DNA of 24,743 bases from Brachionus koreanus (Eukaryota; Rotifera; Eurotatoria; Ploima; Brachionidae). This document shows positions 9,425 to 17,910 of the stretch, one piece after another. Position numbers and translations under genes: made by a program. The notes below the pieces were generated by a model that was not told where the DNA came from, searched no databases, and saw nothing but the letters and a program-made list of their open reading frames with translations. The stretch lies in assembly GCA_016987375.1 (NCBI GenBank), contig PJRA01000011.1, forward strand, positions 1,264,049-1,288,791. Reading direction: 5' to 3'. The first letter of the stretch is position 1. The number at the start of each line of letters is the position of its first letter.

Positions 9425-9632
9425 TTAATCCAGCTTATTTTGTTAAAAATTGCACGAGTTCAGAAGGAATTTAAAGCCTTCTATTTGAACAATTTCTTTT
9501 TATACCTTTAATTGAATTTATTTTCATGTCGACCAGTTTTGTATCTAAGAACGTTGATTATTTATCTATTCGATTTAGATCTCACGATCTTGTGCATCAT
9601 GTTGTCATCTTGTCTTCTCAAACTCTGCAATT
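9425..9632 (-). pseudogene. Eroded LINE C-terminal tail
   Basis: One minus-strand frame with four in-frame stops reads LQSLRRQDDNMMHKIV, then INVLRYKTGRHENKFN, then KKKLFK and TRAIFNKISWIKIL. The pattern L-xx-L-xx-RR-xx-DL/M, R-x-GH/RH, then R-xx-F-x-R-xx-x-WN resembles the region that follows LVRPHLEY in many LINE reverse transcriptases. On this strand the tail lies upstream of the RT core fragment at 9335-8941, the reverse of the order within one element, so it probably belongs to a second copy. Erosion is heavy. Confidence 0.6.
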
Positions 9633-9659
9633 GATAATTTTTGCACAGACAAAACTGTG

Positions 9660-10528
9660 GTGATACAAACCTTTTATACTCTTAGAAAAAAAACATCTTA
9701 ATTTAAAATTTTTATTTTAAAAATTTCAACAATAAAATTTATTTACTAGTAATAAAAGAATTAAGCCCCTATGACACTATTTTTTGCTTTTAAAAAATAT
9801 CTTAAATATCTTCAAAAAGATCGTCATAGATTTTTTTGGATAATTTAAATAAAGTCTTTATGTTTAGTATTTAATTTTTTTAAAAGTGAATTGCCACAAA
9901 TGAAAATACCTGGTTATGCTCCTGTTAAATAAAATTGCGATAAAATGAATTTTTAGAAAATTGAAAATTTTTTTTTTAAAGACTAGATTGGAATGAAAGA
10001 AATTCAAATGAAAATTCAAAGCTCATTTCATGAAATATAAAAAATTTGAATTCGTTTATTCATTATACAATAAAACAATGCTTCCAAGGGAAAATAATTA
10101 AATTAATTTTTTAAATAAAAATCTGCTCAAAACTAATTTAAACTGATGAATGAAATTTTATAAATAAAATGATGATTTTTCAATTATAATTTATTTATGA
10201 TACATGATCACACTTTCTAATCTTTAATTGAAATGATCAAATAAAAAAAAACTACTTTCAACTACGTATTTAAATTAATTTAAAAAATAAAATAATTTTA
10301 CTACTTTAGGCCTTTAAGAATAAAATAAATAAATAATAAACTTTTTAAAATAAATTAGTATTTAATTTCTCAATAAGAATCAAATTTCAGGTTTTATTCA
10401 ATTGGCAAAACTTTGACCAATTTTTCAAGCAAAATTAAATTATGATAAAAAATTCCATTCACATTCAAAATCTAACTCAAACGCTTCACTAAATTTGCAT
10501 TCCAACTCAGCTTTATTTTAAAAAACAA
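9660..10528. other. AT-rich region upstream of Exo70
   Basis: No sustained open frame and no recognisable repeat. The last 100-200 bp before 10529 are presumably the Exo70 promoter and leader. Confidence 0.5.
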
Positions 10529-12739
10529 ATGAATAGCGAACTGATTGAGTTTTCGCAGGAGATTCGAAATTTGGTCTTCAAATGTGATGAAGTAACCAAA
10601 TCAACAGTTCAGTCTATTAGTTCCCTGAACACAGACATAGAACGACAAGAATTAAGAATCAGTGATTTTTTACATCGAATTAACACTAAAAAACAACTAA
10701 GTGATAACCTGGCAAAAGCTATTGAAGAGTTGGACACTTTTTTGGCCTTGTGTGAATCAATAGAAAGTGATAAACTGAATATTGCCTCGGGTCCCAAGGG
10801 AAGTGTGGCAGAATATATCAAAAAGTTAGAGTATCTCCGGTCAGTAGACAAATATGCTTGGTGTAAAGAACTCAAATTGACGCGTAGCAAAAAAAGTGAA
10901 CCAAACATTCAATCCATATTTGTCAAACATGAAGAACTAGTTCGCAAAGGAGAAAATTTTATTTGCTTTGAATTTCAGAACATTCTAAAACACAACTGCA
11001 ACCGTGAGCAAATGAAGTACCTCATAGAGTTTTTGATTGAAAATTTTAATTTAAATAAATCAGAAGAAACATTTATTTCGAGCAGTACTGTGCGCAAAAT
11101 GGAGCTTATTTGTTCATGGTTTTTGCAGCGTGAGATGATGTACGAACTTTATGATGAAAAAAATCAACATTGTGACATAAACCAAAAGCTAAAATACGAC
11201 TCAATTAGGTTTAAGTTTGTCACCGATTTGATTAGATCGTATATTAAAGTGAGCTCTATTGGACTGGTCAAGGAATCTGACGGAAAGTTCAAATTTAGTA
11301 TTCAAAAAATTATGCATAGTGTTTCGGAACAGCCAGCTCGACTAAGTGGAATTATTTTCACTGAAGATTCGGCGAAAAGCATTTCCCGGTCAAGTCTTAA
11401 TTTGGAAAAATTGAGTCCCAATAGTAGCTCGTCGAGTGCACATTATTTCAAACAAGAACACAAACCTGTCGAATTAATTGAAATATTTTCCGAAAATTTG
11501 GACTTTTGCCTCAAAGTTTTGAGACACGAAACTATTTTGATAAATCAAATATTTGCTAGTTCTGTTGATACATGTAATGAGCTTATTAGTAAGTTAACTG
11601 TATTGGTTATGGAAGAAATAAAAAGAGAATGTGAGCTATTTTTTAAAAATTCACTAGACTTTACTAAATTTACAAATATATCAAATAATGTTGTTTATTC
11701 CATAATTGGTTTGAAAATAAAAATAAAAAATTTAATTGATACAACTTCATGTATTCAGACAAGTGATTTGGCATCTGGCTCGAGTATAATTCAATTTTCC
11801 ATTCGAATAAACCAGATAGCTGCCCAAATATTTGAGACTTTTTTGAGCGTTGTTCAAACTGGCTATTTAAATACATTTAATGTTCCCAATAACGGAAGCC
11901 TGCACCCATACTGTGAGCAAATATGCCAGACATGGTCATTTATCAGACAAAATGAATCGTTTATCACTGATTCCATTATTTTAGTGGGCAATTCTGTAAT
12001 TAAAAAAAAACATATTCAAGATGCAACAGACAGATGGTACTTGAGCAAATACTATTCTATGCTAATAGAAAAACTAGATAATTTTCTGATAGATTGTACG
12101 ATTAAAACTTGTGAGTCAGGCAAGTTGGACTTTATATGTTCAAATGTCAATTTTTCAGTGTCGAACAGCTTTGTTAAACATTTGAAGAGCTTGAAAGCGT
12201 TTGTTTTTTTGGTAAATAATTTGGCATATGTGTTTGACAGAATATTTGATTTGGACCTGATCGACGATCTCAAGGATATAAATTCAAAATTCGAAGAAGT
12301 GATGAAAGAAAATATTGAGAATAATATTCTAAATTCAATTCAAATATTCAAATACTTGAATACTAAATGGTCTAAAATGATAAACGAAAGTGAACTGACT
12401 GACTCGAGCAGTTTGTCTATCAAGAGTCTAATAAGACACAATCCGACTGAAGTGAAAAATCGCAGAAAAAATGAGTATTGGTTTTATCTTAAAGAAACTT
12501 TTTTACAAAGTATGTGTCTGGTTATTCCCAATGAGGACATCAATCAGATTCTCAGGGAAAAAATGTTTGAGTTCTTAAGACCCATTTTGGACTGGTTAGA
12601 AATGCAAAACGAGCTTAGATCGTTTTACAACGATTTAAATTTGAAAACACAAGTCTCGGATGAAAACATTTTCAAAATTTTAAATCAAAGTGTTTTTCCT
12701 TTAGATTCGAATCAGCAGCTATCGAAGTTACTAATGTAA
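10529..12739 (+). CDS. EXOC7: Exocyst complex subunit Exo70 (EXOC7)
   Basis: Exo70 is the exocyst subunit that binds PI(4,5)P2 and Rho-family GTPases and tethers secretory vesicles to the plasma membrane. The 736-aa frame is uninterrupted and close in length to animal EXOC7 (about 650-735 aa). Residues 1-75 form the N-terminal coiled coil. ASGPKGSVAEYIKKLEYL (about 86-103) corresponds to the conserved GPxGxLEEYL segment. The rest is a long, almost wholly helical rod with the late landmark NVPNNGSLHPY (about 451-461), matching the conserved MPxDGTVHxLT step. The C-terminus (REKMFEFLRPILDWLEM and following) resembles the terminal helical domain but is divergent and lacks an obvious KNPEKYIKY motif. 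ATG at 10529 is the first in frame after stop-rich DNA. An AATAAA at 12766-12771 follows the stop. It is the only large gene here, other than SF3B2, with no intron. Divergence leaves some doubt. Confidence 0.82.
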   Translation: MNSELIEFSQEIRNLVFKCDEVTKSTVQSISSLNTDIERQELRISDFLHRINTKKQLSDNLAKAIEELDTFLALCESIESDKLNIASGPKGSVAEYIKKLEYLRSVDKYAWCKELKLTRSKKSEPNIQSIFVKHEELVRKGENFICFEFQNILKHNCNREQMKYLIEFLIENFNLNKSEETFISSSTVRKMELICSWFLQREMMYELYDEKNQHCDINQKLKYDSIRFKFVTDLIRSYIKVSSIGLVKESDGKFKFSIQKIMHSVSEQPARLSGIIFTEDSAKSISRSSLNLEKLSPNSSSSSAHYFKQEHKPVELIEIFSENLDFCLKVLRHETILINQIFASSVDTCNELISKLTVLVMEEIKRECELFFKNSLDFTKFTNISNNVVYSIIGLKIKIKNLIDTTSCIQTSDLASGSSIIQFSIRINQIAAQIFETFLSVVQTGYLNTFNVPNNGSLHPYCEQICQTWSFIRQNESFITDSIILVGNSVIKKKHIQDATDRWYLSKYYSMLIEKLDNFLIDCTIKTCESGKLDFICSNVNFSVSNSFVKHLKSLKAFVFLVNNLAYVFDRIFDLDLIDDLKDINSKFEEVMKENIENNILNSIQIFKYLNTKWSKMINESELTDSSSLSIKSLIRHNPTEVKNRRKNEYWFYLKETFLQSMCLVIPNEDINQILREKMFEFLRPILDWLEMQNELRSFYNDLNLKTQVSDENIFKILNQSVFPLDSNQQLSKLLM

Positions 12740-12938
12740 AAATTTTCTAATTTTTTTTTTGATTCAATAAAACACTTATCAAATTTTTATTATTTCATCT
12801 TCAGGGTCTATTGTGTTATGTGACCAAGACCCCTCACCTATAATATGTGACCAGTGCTGGTCACCTAATTTTCTAAGGGGTAATATGTGACCAATTGATT
12901 GAATAAAAAATATTTTAAGAAAATTACGTGACCAAAAA

Positions 12939-13023
12939 NNNNNNNNNNNNNNNNNNNNNNNNNNNNNNNNNNNNNNNNNNNNNNNNNNNNNNNNNNNNNN
13001 NNNNNNNNNNNNNNNNNNNNNNN
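12939..13023. other. Assembly gap (N run)
   Basis: Eighty-five undetermined bases lie inside the TIR element. The true length is unknown, so the element interior and the ORF that ends in the gap are incomplete. Confidence 0.99.
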
Positions 13024-13147
13024 TACGCTCAAAATAATTACCACATTCAGGACACTTAACAGGACTTCGTTTGTTGCTTAAGGTTTTTTTTACTTCCTCA
13101 ACAGTTTCCTCATTGCATTTTGGTATTTCATGTGGCCTGTTTTTCAT
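13024..13147 (-). CDS. Partial ORF with CPEC zinc-ribbon-like motif
   Basis: From ATG at 13147 the minus strand is open for 41 codons into the gap. It starts MKNRPHEIPKCNEETVEEVK and ends near KCPECGNYFER. The CxxC could be half of a zinc-binding finger. Because it lies between the TIRs, it could be the first exon of an element-encoded protein or a captured host exon. Only the part on this side of the gap is supported; the apparent continuation beyond it reads through the other TIR and is not protein-like. Function unknown. Confidence 0.35.
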
Positions 13148-13436
13148 AAACTAATCTTAACATAATCTTATCAATATAATTTTTGACTAAAATTTTAGAA
13201 AAATTTTACTATTTTTAATTTTTGTTTTTAATCATGATTAAGTGAATTTTGAAATTTTAACTATGCCTCAAATTTAAGCTTACTTTAATACAATCATTAA
13301 TTATTTTGATTTTTATTTTATGTGGCCAATTAAAGAATTAAGTGACCAATAAAATAAATATGTGACCAAATCCATGTCACATATTACCCCTTAGAAAATT
13401 AGGTGACCAGCACTTGTCACATAACACAATAGACCC

Positions 13437-13798
13437 CATTTGATTTTAGACTCTTATATCATATGATTAGTAATTCTATTTCTAAAACTTTAAGTCATAT
13501 TACATGTTAAAATAATGAGAATTACAAAATACTCTTCAAAATGACATGCCTAATTCTTTGTTTATTTAATTCTTTTAAAAAATTTAAATACTGGAAAGTT
13601 TGAAATTTTGGTACTGTTACGTCATTATTGGACAAAAAGACGTATCAGCGACAACAAAAAGTTGTGATATATGTCTAGTGTCTAGTGGCAGGTGAAAATA
13701 TGCATATAGTAAGAAATTTTTTTTCAGGCAAGACTTGTGATTTAAATTCTATTTTTTTCTTTATTTTCGGTCCTTATGGAGTATAAAGATATTACATT
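13437..13798. other. Intergenic region without gene
   Basis: No credible frame. A patch around 13620-13700 is less AT-rich (TACTGTTACGTCATTATTGG, then GACGTATCAGCGACAAC) but shows no identifiable feature. Confidence 0.45.
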
Positions 13799-14026
13799 CG
13801 ATTTCCACTCAAGTCGATTATTTGCCTTAACTCTTGTTTCTTCTCATGTAATTTCCATTTTGCTGAGTTCTCTTTTGATTGTTGACACATGTTACTGCTG
13901 GTGGTTCTTTATTTCATTGCCCTTGATGATTCTTTTCAAAAACTCTCTTTGCTAAACGTTTCATTCCATACTGAGTTCATGTCCAAGACACTACAGTCTT
14001 TTAGTCATGATGAATTGACCCATTTC
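13799..14026 (-). pseudogene. LINE/endonuclease-RT C-terminal relic
   Basis: A single minus-strand frame with five in-frame stops reads MTKRL, then CLGHELSME, QREFLKRIIKGNEIKN, HVSTIKRELSKMEIT, and EETRVKANNRLEWKS. This follows the C-terminal signature of RTE-like and related non-LTR elements: RLxxxGHVxRM, xxRxxxxxxxGxRxRGRPxxxW, xxIKxDLxKxGLTxEEAxxxAxDRxxWRS. The GRP segment is replaced by a degenerate stretch. Stops within one otherwise collinear frame indicate decay by substitution. The rest of the element is missing on both sides. Confidence 0.65.
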
Positions 14027-14200
14027 TATTCATTTTTGTGTAAAGTTCAACTTGGGACACTATAATTAAATTATTTTGAAAAAAAAAGTTATCAAATGTA
14101 TAAGAAACAATCCGCTAATTTAATCAAATTTTTTTTGTAAAATAAAGCCTAATCAGCATTATACTTTAATAGTTTTTGTGGTTGAGACTGTGCAGTATTT
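14027..14200. other. Spacer without gene
   Basis: AT-rich DNA between the LINE relic and the CpG-rich repeat. Nothing recognisable. Confidence 0.4.
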
Positions 14201-14252
14201 TTTAGTGTTGGGTGCCGTCAATGGCGGCCATAAGATCGCCTTTTTGATGGTC
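14201..14252 (+). repeat. CpG-rich repeat unit (GTGTTGG...GGCGGCC)
   Basis: TTTAGTGTTGGGTGCCGTCA followed by ATGGCGGCCATAAGATCGCC stands out from its surroundings. A diverged direct copy begins at 14346 (TTTAGTATTGTGTACCGTGA followed by GTGGCGGACATAAGACCGC), about three quarters identical. It is probably an isolated terminus of the same family as the larger element at 15984-16545. Confidence 0.55.
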
Positions 14253-14345
14253 ATATGAAATAAATAAAGACCAAATAAATAATTGTTTTTTCTACAGTAT
14301 TATTTGAGTTATTTTCTTTTCTCTTACAAGTTTCTAACAGTTAAG

Positions 14346-14575
14346 TTTAGTATTGTGTACCGTGAGTGGCGGACATAAGACCGCTAAAAAATGGCGTTTG
14401 CCGTCTTGATGACCGGAACGAATAAAAATTTTTTTTTCTAAATTTTAACTTTTTTTCTTATACTGAACTTTTTATTCAAATTTTCATATTTGAAATTTTT
14501 CTAAGTTTTATTTTTGTACACAGTTATCAAAACGACCAACACTATTTTTGGCGGTCTAGTGGCCGCCAAAAATCT
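14346..14575. mobile_element. Small inverted-repeat element, CpG-rich ends
   Basis: The left end holds GTGGCGGACATAAGACCGC, then TAAAAAATGGCGTTTGCCG, then TCTTGATG. The reverse complement of the right end (14575-14515) reads TTGGCGGCCACTAGACCGCC, then AAAAATAGTGTTGGTCGTTTTGAT. The two align at roughly three quarters identity, separated by about 95 bp of AT-rich DNA. It looks like an old non-autonomous inverted-repeat transposon or foldback. No coding capacity and no target-site duplication could be seen. Confidence 0.5.
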
Positions 14576-15012
14576 TTGTTTAATGTTTAATATTTTATTT
14601 TAAGCAATGTTGGTAGAATACAAAGAAAAGTTTTTTCAACATTAATCTACTAATATTGAAGAAAAGTTTCTCAATGAATAAAGCTGAAATATTTTTTTTT
14701 ATTAAATTTTATTTTATCAAACTAAATAACATAGTGCTCCATATAACTAACACTTGATTTATTAGAAATTATATTTTTAAATTAATTTATTAATTTGAAA
14801 AAAAATTATTTTTTTATATTTTTTCTGAAAAATTCTCTGAAAAACAAAAAATTTTATTGGATAGTGATTTTTTAGCATTTCATATAAAGCCTACTGTCAA
14901 ATAATACTTGCTTATTTTTTATATAGGCGGAGAAGATTCACAAGTATATCATTTGAAAATACGCAAGTATTACTATTATAAGTCTGATATTGATTATTAA
15001 TGATTGATTAAA
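14576..15012. other. AT-rich region upstream of zinc-finger gene
   Basis: No open frame. It presumably contains the promoter and 5' UTR of the gene starting at 15013. Confidence 0.45.
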
Positions 15013-15648
15013 ATGAGTAACAAAAATAAAATCTTGAACTGGTTAGTTAGAGATTCTGAGCAAAAATATGAAAAAAAACAAGATGAGAGAAAAATTAGAG
15101 ATAAAGAGATCACTAAATCGCCAGTTACTGGAAGTTATATTATTAAAGATTGGCAAAAAAGTGCTCATTCCAAACCTGTAGTTAACTGGAGTAAAATAGC
15201 CACCGATTTTGTAGAAATTACTCCGCAATCGAGAGCTAAATTAGCCAAAATTCCGAACAAAATTGGTCCATATGATTGTAAGTTGTGTAAATTTGAATTT
15301 TGTGATGCTTTCGAATTGGCCTTACACAATTGTCCAAGGATAGTTGATATCGAATACAAGTAAATAAATTTCAAATATTATATTTAAATTCTTTTACATA
15401 CATAAGATATTTAACTATAAAGATGTTCAATTTGTGGTAAATATTTCAATTGTGCTGCTAATTTGGCTTCTCACAAACGTTGGCATACAAAAACAAACAA
15501 ACCTGAATTTAAGAGTCAATCTGGATCGAACAAGCTAAAAAATACTCTCAATCAGTATTTTTTAAACAACCTTTATTCAAACTATTTTCCAAATCAATTT
15601 TTTTTACCTTTAAATCTTGAAATCATGGACAAAAACAAAAATTTCTAA
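15013..15648 (+). CDS. INSM/nerfin-like C2H2 zinc-finger protein, two exons
   Basis: Exon 1 is 15013-15359 and exon 2 is 15423-15648. The 63-bp intron has GTAAAT...AAAG ends, and the split Lys codon keeps the frame, giving 190 aa. Residues 1-90 are basic and polar, without a recognised motif. The zinc-finger pair spans the splice site: YDCKLCKFEFCDAFELALHNC, followed by PRIVDIEYK and CSICGKYFNCAANLASHKRWH. This closely follows the first two fingers of insulinoma-associated (INSM1/2), nerfin and EGL-46 proteins, including the atypical first finger (C-C-H-C), the PRIVxxEY linker and the NLASHxRWH signature. These nuclear regulators act in neuroendocrine and neuronal differentiation. Family members usually carry three to five fingers; here only two are present, and the N-terminus (MSNKNKILNWLVR) is not a SNAG repressor motif. 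The 60-residue tail is Asn/Phe-rich. AATAAA lies at 15673-15678. The ATG at 15013 is the first in frame. Confidence 0.85.
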
Positions 15649-15983
15649 TCAAAATTTCTTAATAATTAATTTAATAAAACTGTATTTAGTAAAAAAATCT
15701 TTTTTTTTTCTATTAAATCTAAATTAATAAAATCATATCAGAATCGAAGAAAAGTAAAAATATTTACCTTTTGGAAACAATTCCATGACTATTTTCCTAA
15801 AAAAATTACATTTATTATTTTAGTCCTTTACAAAATTCACTCAATTAAGCTTATTTGATAAAGCTTTTTTATACAAATTCGAATTCAACTTGATCTTGCA
15901 AGAACGTATCTTTCAATAGTTTCAAATTAAGAAAGAAATATGTCTAGGATTTATCCTATCTATGTCTAGGATATATCTCAATT
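15649..15983. other. 3' flank of zinc-finger gene
   Basis: Contains the polyadenylation signal near 15673 and no further gene. A short direct repeat of TATGTCTAGGAT occurs at about 15941-15952 and 15961-15972, just outside the next element. Confidence 0.45.
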
Positions 15984-16545
15984 AGTGTTGGATGCGGTCT
16001 AAGCGAACCGGTCAAAATTGCGGACGGTTTTTTGCAGTCAGACGACCGGTTCTACAAACGGTCTCAAATTTTGACCGCCAAAAAATACGGCCAAACATAA
16101 AACGGGCGGCCACAAATACGACCAACTATTTTGCCGGCGGTTATTTGGCCGGTCTCCCAAACGGTCTAAATTTTTTTCCGAAATAAAGAATTTAAAATTA
16201 ATAACTTTTTAATTAAATATTTATGATTTAAAATTTGAAAAAAATAAGAATCAAAGACAATTTGAATATTTTTCAAATATTTTTTGAAAATTTTTTTAAC
16301 AAAAAATCTCTTTTGATAAAAAAAATTACTGAAGTTAAAGGCTTTTTTTTTTTAAAAATGACATTTTTTAAAATTTCAATCAAAAATATTTGATTTTAAC
16401 AAATATAGCTCATATACTAGTTGGCCGTATTAATGGCCGCCCGTTTATAGTTGGATTTTTGGCCGTATATTTTAGCGGCCAAAAATCCTGACCGCCTGGG
16501 ATACCGGCCAAAAGACCGTCCGCAAATAGTTGGCCGAGTTTAGCG
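15984..16545. mobile_element. Non-autonomous TIR element with CpG-rich GGCCG ends
   Basis: The left ~160 bp is a dense cluster of GACCGGT, CGGACGGT, GACCGCC, ACGGCC, GGGCGGCC, GCCGGCGG and GGCCGGTCT words in an otherwise AT-rich landscape. The right ~120 bp is its inverted counterpart. The block TACGGCCAAA, ATAAAACGGGCGGCCA, AATACGACCAACTA at about 16085-16131 is matched by the reverse complement of about 16480-16424. The middle (about 16190-16410) is AT-rich and non-coding. The start TTAGTGTTGG resembles the termini of the units at 14201 and 14346. This is best read as a MITE-like non-autonomous transposon. The frame open across its left end is a by-product of GC richness. Confidence 0.7.
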
Positions 16546-16614
16546 AATTACTTTTTCTGATCCTTAAATATTTTGCAATGAATAAAACCAACAACAACAA
16601 AAAAAAGCACATAC

Positions 16615-16795
16615 TGAAGAGTTTTTCTAAGCCAAATTTTGAATCTAGAATATCGTACATTTGAGCCACATCAAGGAAAAAACCATAATTTAATACTGAA
16701 AATGTTGGGCTGAAAAAAAATACCAAAGAACTCGAGTTCTTTTTATTAATAGCAAACTTGATGTTAAAATTTCTGTCGATGATCAAAGCCCTCAT
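16615..16795 (-). CDS. Coding-like exon candidate, unknown
   Basis: The minus strand is open over about 60 codons. It contains RNFNIKFAINKKNSSSL and then TFSVLNYGFFLDVAQMYDIL followed by DSKFGLEKLF, and ends at a good donor consensus (A|GTATGTGC at 16615/16614). The residue composition is protein-like and unlike random AT-rich translation. I do not recognise the family, and no downstream exon in phase is found before the TIR element at 15984-16545. It may be a stray exon of a broken gene or chance. Confidence 0.25.
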
Positions 16796-16819
16796 ATCTT
16801 GGAAGTGGGATCAGGATAA

Positions 16820-17226
16820 ATGTGTGCTTATAAGAAGACTAACAAAAGATCTAAGTGCATTTTTCAAACTAAGGAATATTTTGAGTCATCCTATCTCTGT
16901 CTGAGGACCAAACATCATTTTTTCACAAGTCTTGTTAAATCTTTATGTTTACAAATTTTGAAAAATAATCTAGAGTGGTTTTTCAACAATAGAAGATTTT
17001 AATTGCAATAGCTTTAAAAAGACATTAAAAATTTTCTATCAAATTGTTATTTCAAATCATAAGCTGTACAGAGGACTAAATATGACTTGGCGGAGAGCAA
17101 CTAAAAGAGATTAAATTAATACGGAATCAAGCTGAAATAACCACAAAAGACAAATTAGAGTGGAGAGCAAGTGTAGCCTTGGACTTTTTAAGTATTTATG
17201 TTGTAATCATTTCTAAAGCGTTTTAA
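16820..17226 (+). pseudogene. Possible LINE-tail relic and coding-like patch
   Basis: Two plus-strand frames look coding. The frame 16820-17002 reads YKKTNKRSKCIFQTKEYFES, then LCLRTKHHFFTSLVKSLCLQ, and is unrecognised. The frame 17086-17226 reads GGEQLKEIKLIRNQAEIT, then TKDKLEWRASVAL. The latter resembles the xDLKxxGLxxxEAxxxAxDRxxWR terminus of non-LTR retrotransposons, also seen in degenerate form at 13799-14026. The two frames are separated by stops. I regard the second as a probable LINE-tail relic and the first as unexplained. Confidence 0.35.
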
Positions 17227-17910
17227 TATTTTAAATAATAAAAAATCATTTCTTTATGAATTAATAATTTTTTTTTTAAACATATTTATTTTTATCATCC
17301 AAATTATTAAAATAATTTTTTAATCTTGTTATGTAATTAGACATTTATTTAAAATTAATTATACAGTTATTAAAATAATCTTTTAGGGACCAAGATTTTA
17401 TATCTTCTTACAAGAAATAAATGTTTATTATTCGTAAAATTTTAAAAGTAACATAAAATACTGAATTGATTATCAATATTTAAATTAATTGCAGTATTTC
17501 TATATCTTTTAGTCATTCAATTTTAGTCAATCAATTAATAAATATAATGGTATTAATAGTTTTCCACTAATTTTGTTTTGAACAATGAAATTTTAAATTT
17601 TAACATGATAGAATTATTGGTTTTATAAATAATTCAAAAATGATAGAATGCTAAGCAAATGAATGATCAAAGAGCAGTGAAATGAACGCATGACAACTAA
17701 TTAATTGCTAATAATGTTCACTCAATATGAAAAAAAAACAACTGAGAAATTTTTTGAACACAGCTTGAATTTTTGCACTTGAAACTGTTCATAAAAAAAC
17801 CGGTAAATCTTTAATCAAACTATGATATGATCAAATTTAATGGATTACCACTTGTTGAGATTTAATTAAATTTTGAAAAAGTTCTAATAAAATTTATTTA
17901 AAAAACGAAT
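17227..17910. other. AT-rich intergenic region
   Basis: No gene seen. The last ~50 bp include the 3' UTR of LDAH, with its AATAAA (minus strand) at about 17897-17892. Confidence 0.5.

Larger units (their letters stand above)
12804..13436. mobile_element. Terminal-inverted-repeat element with GTGACCA iterons
   Basis: The left end reads GGGTCTATTGTGTTATGTGAC. The right end is its inverted copy, GTCACATAACACAATAGACCC. A second inverted block, GTGCTGGTCACCTAATTTTC followed by TAAGGGGTAATATGTGAC, is also shared. The left end has an extra ~29-bp insertion holding another ATGTGACCA. Many GTGACCA/TGGTCAC copies lie subterminally in both ends, as expected of transposase-binding sites. The left TIR includes a near-perfect palindrome GTGACCAGTGCTGGTCAC. 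No clear target-site duplication is visible. The interior holds a 85-base run of N and a short Cys-containing frame. The superfamily cannot be named. Confidence 0.8.

Noticed and set aside
12779..13147. 122-codon minus ORF running through the N gap as one protein
   Set aside because: The part beyond the gap is translation of the TIR and flank; the gap length is unknown so the frame is not meaningful. Only 13024-13147 was kept, as partial.
15768..15796. Possible 29-nt minus-strand micro-exon (TTTTTTTAG ... AAAAG|GTAAAT)
   Set aside because: Good splice signals, but joining it to the candidate exon ending at 16615 gives an immediate stop, and no other partner exon is found.
15992..16186. Plus-strand 64-codon ORF
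   Set aside because: Lies in the CpG-rich terminus of the TIR element; it is open because GC-rich repeats lack TAA/TAG, and the inverted partner does not conserve a frame.
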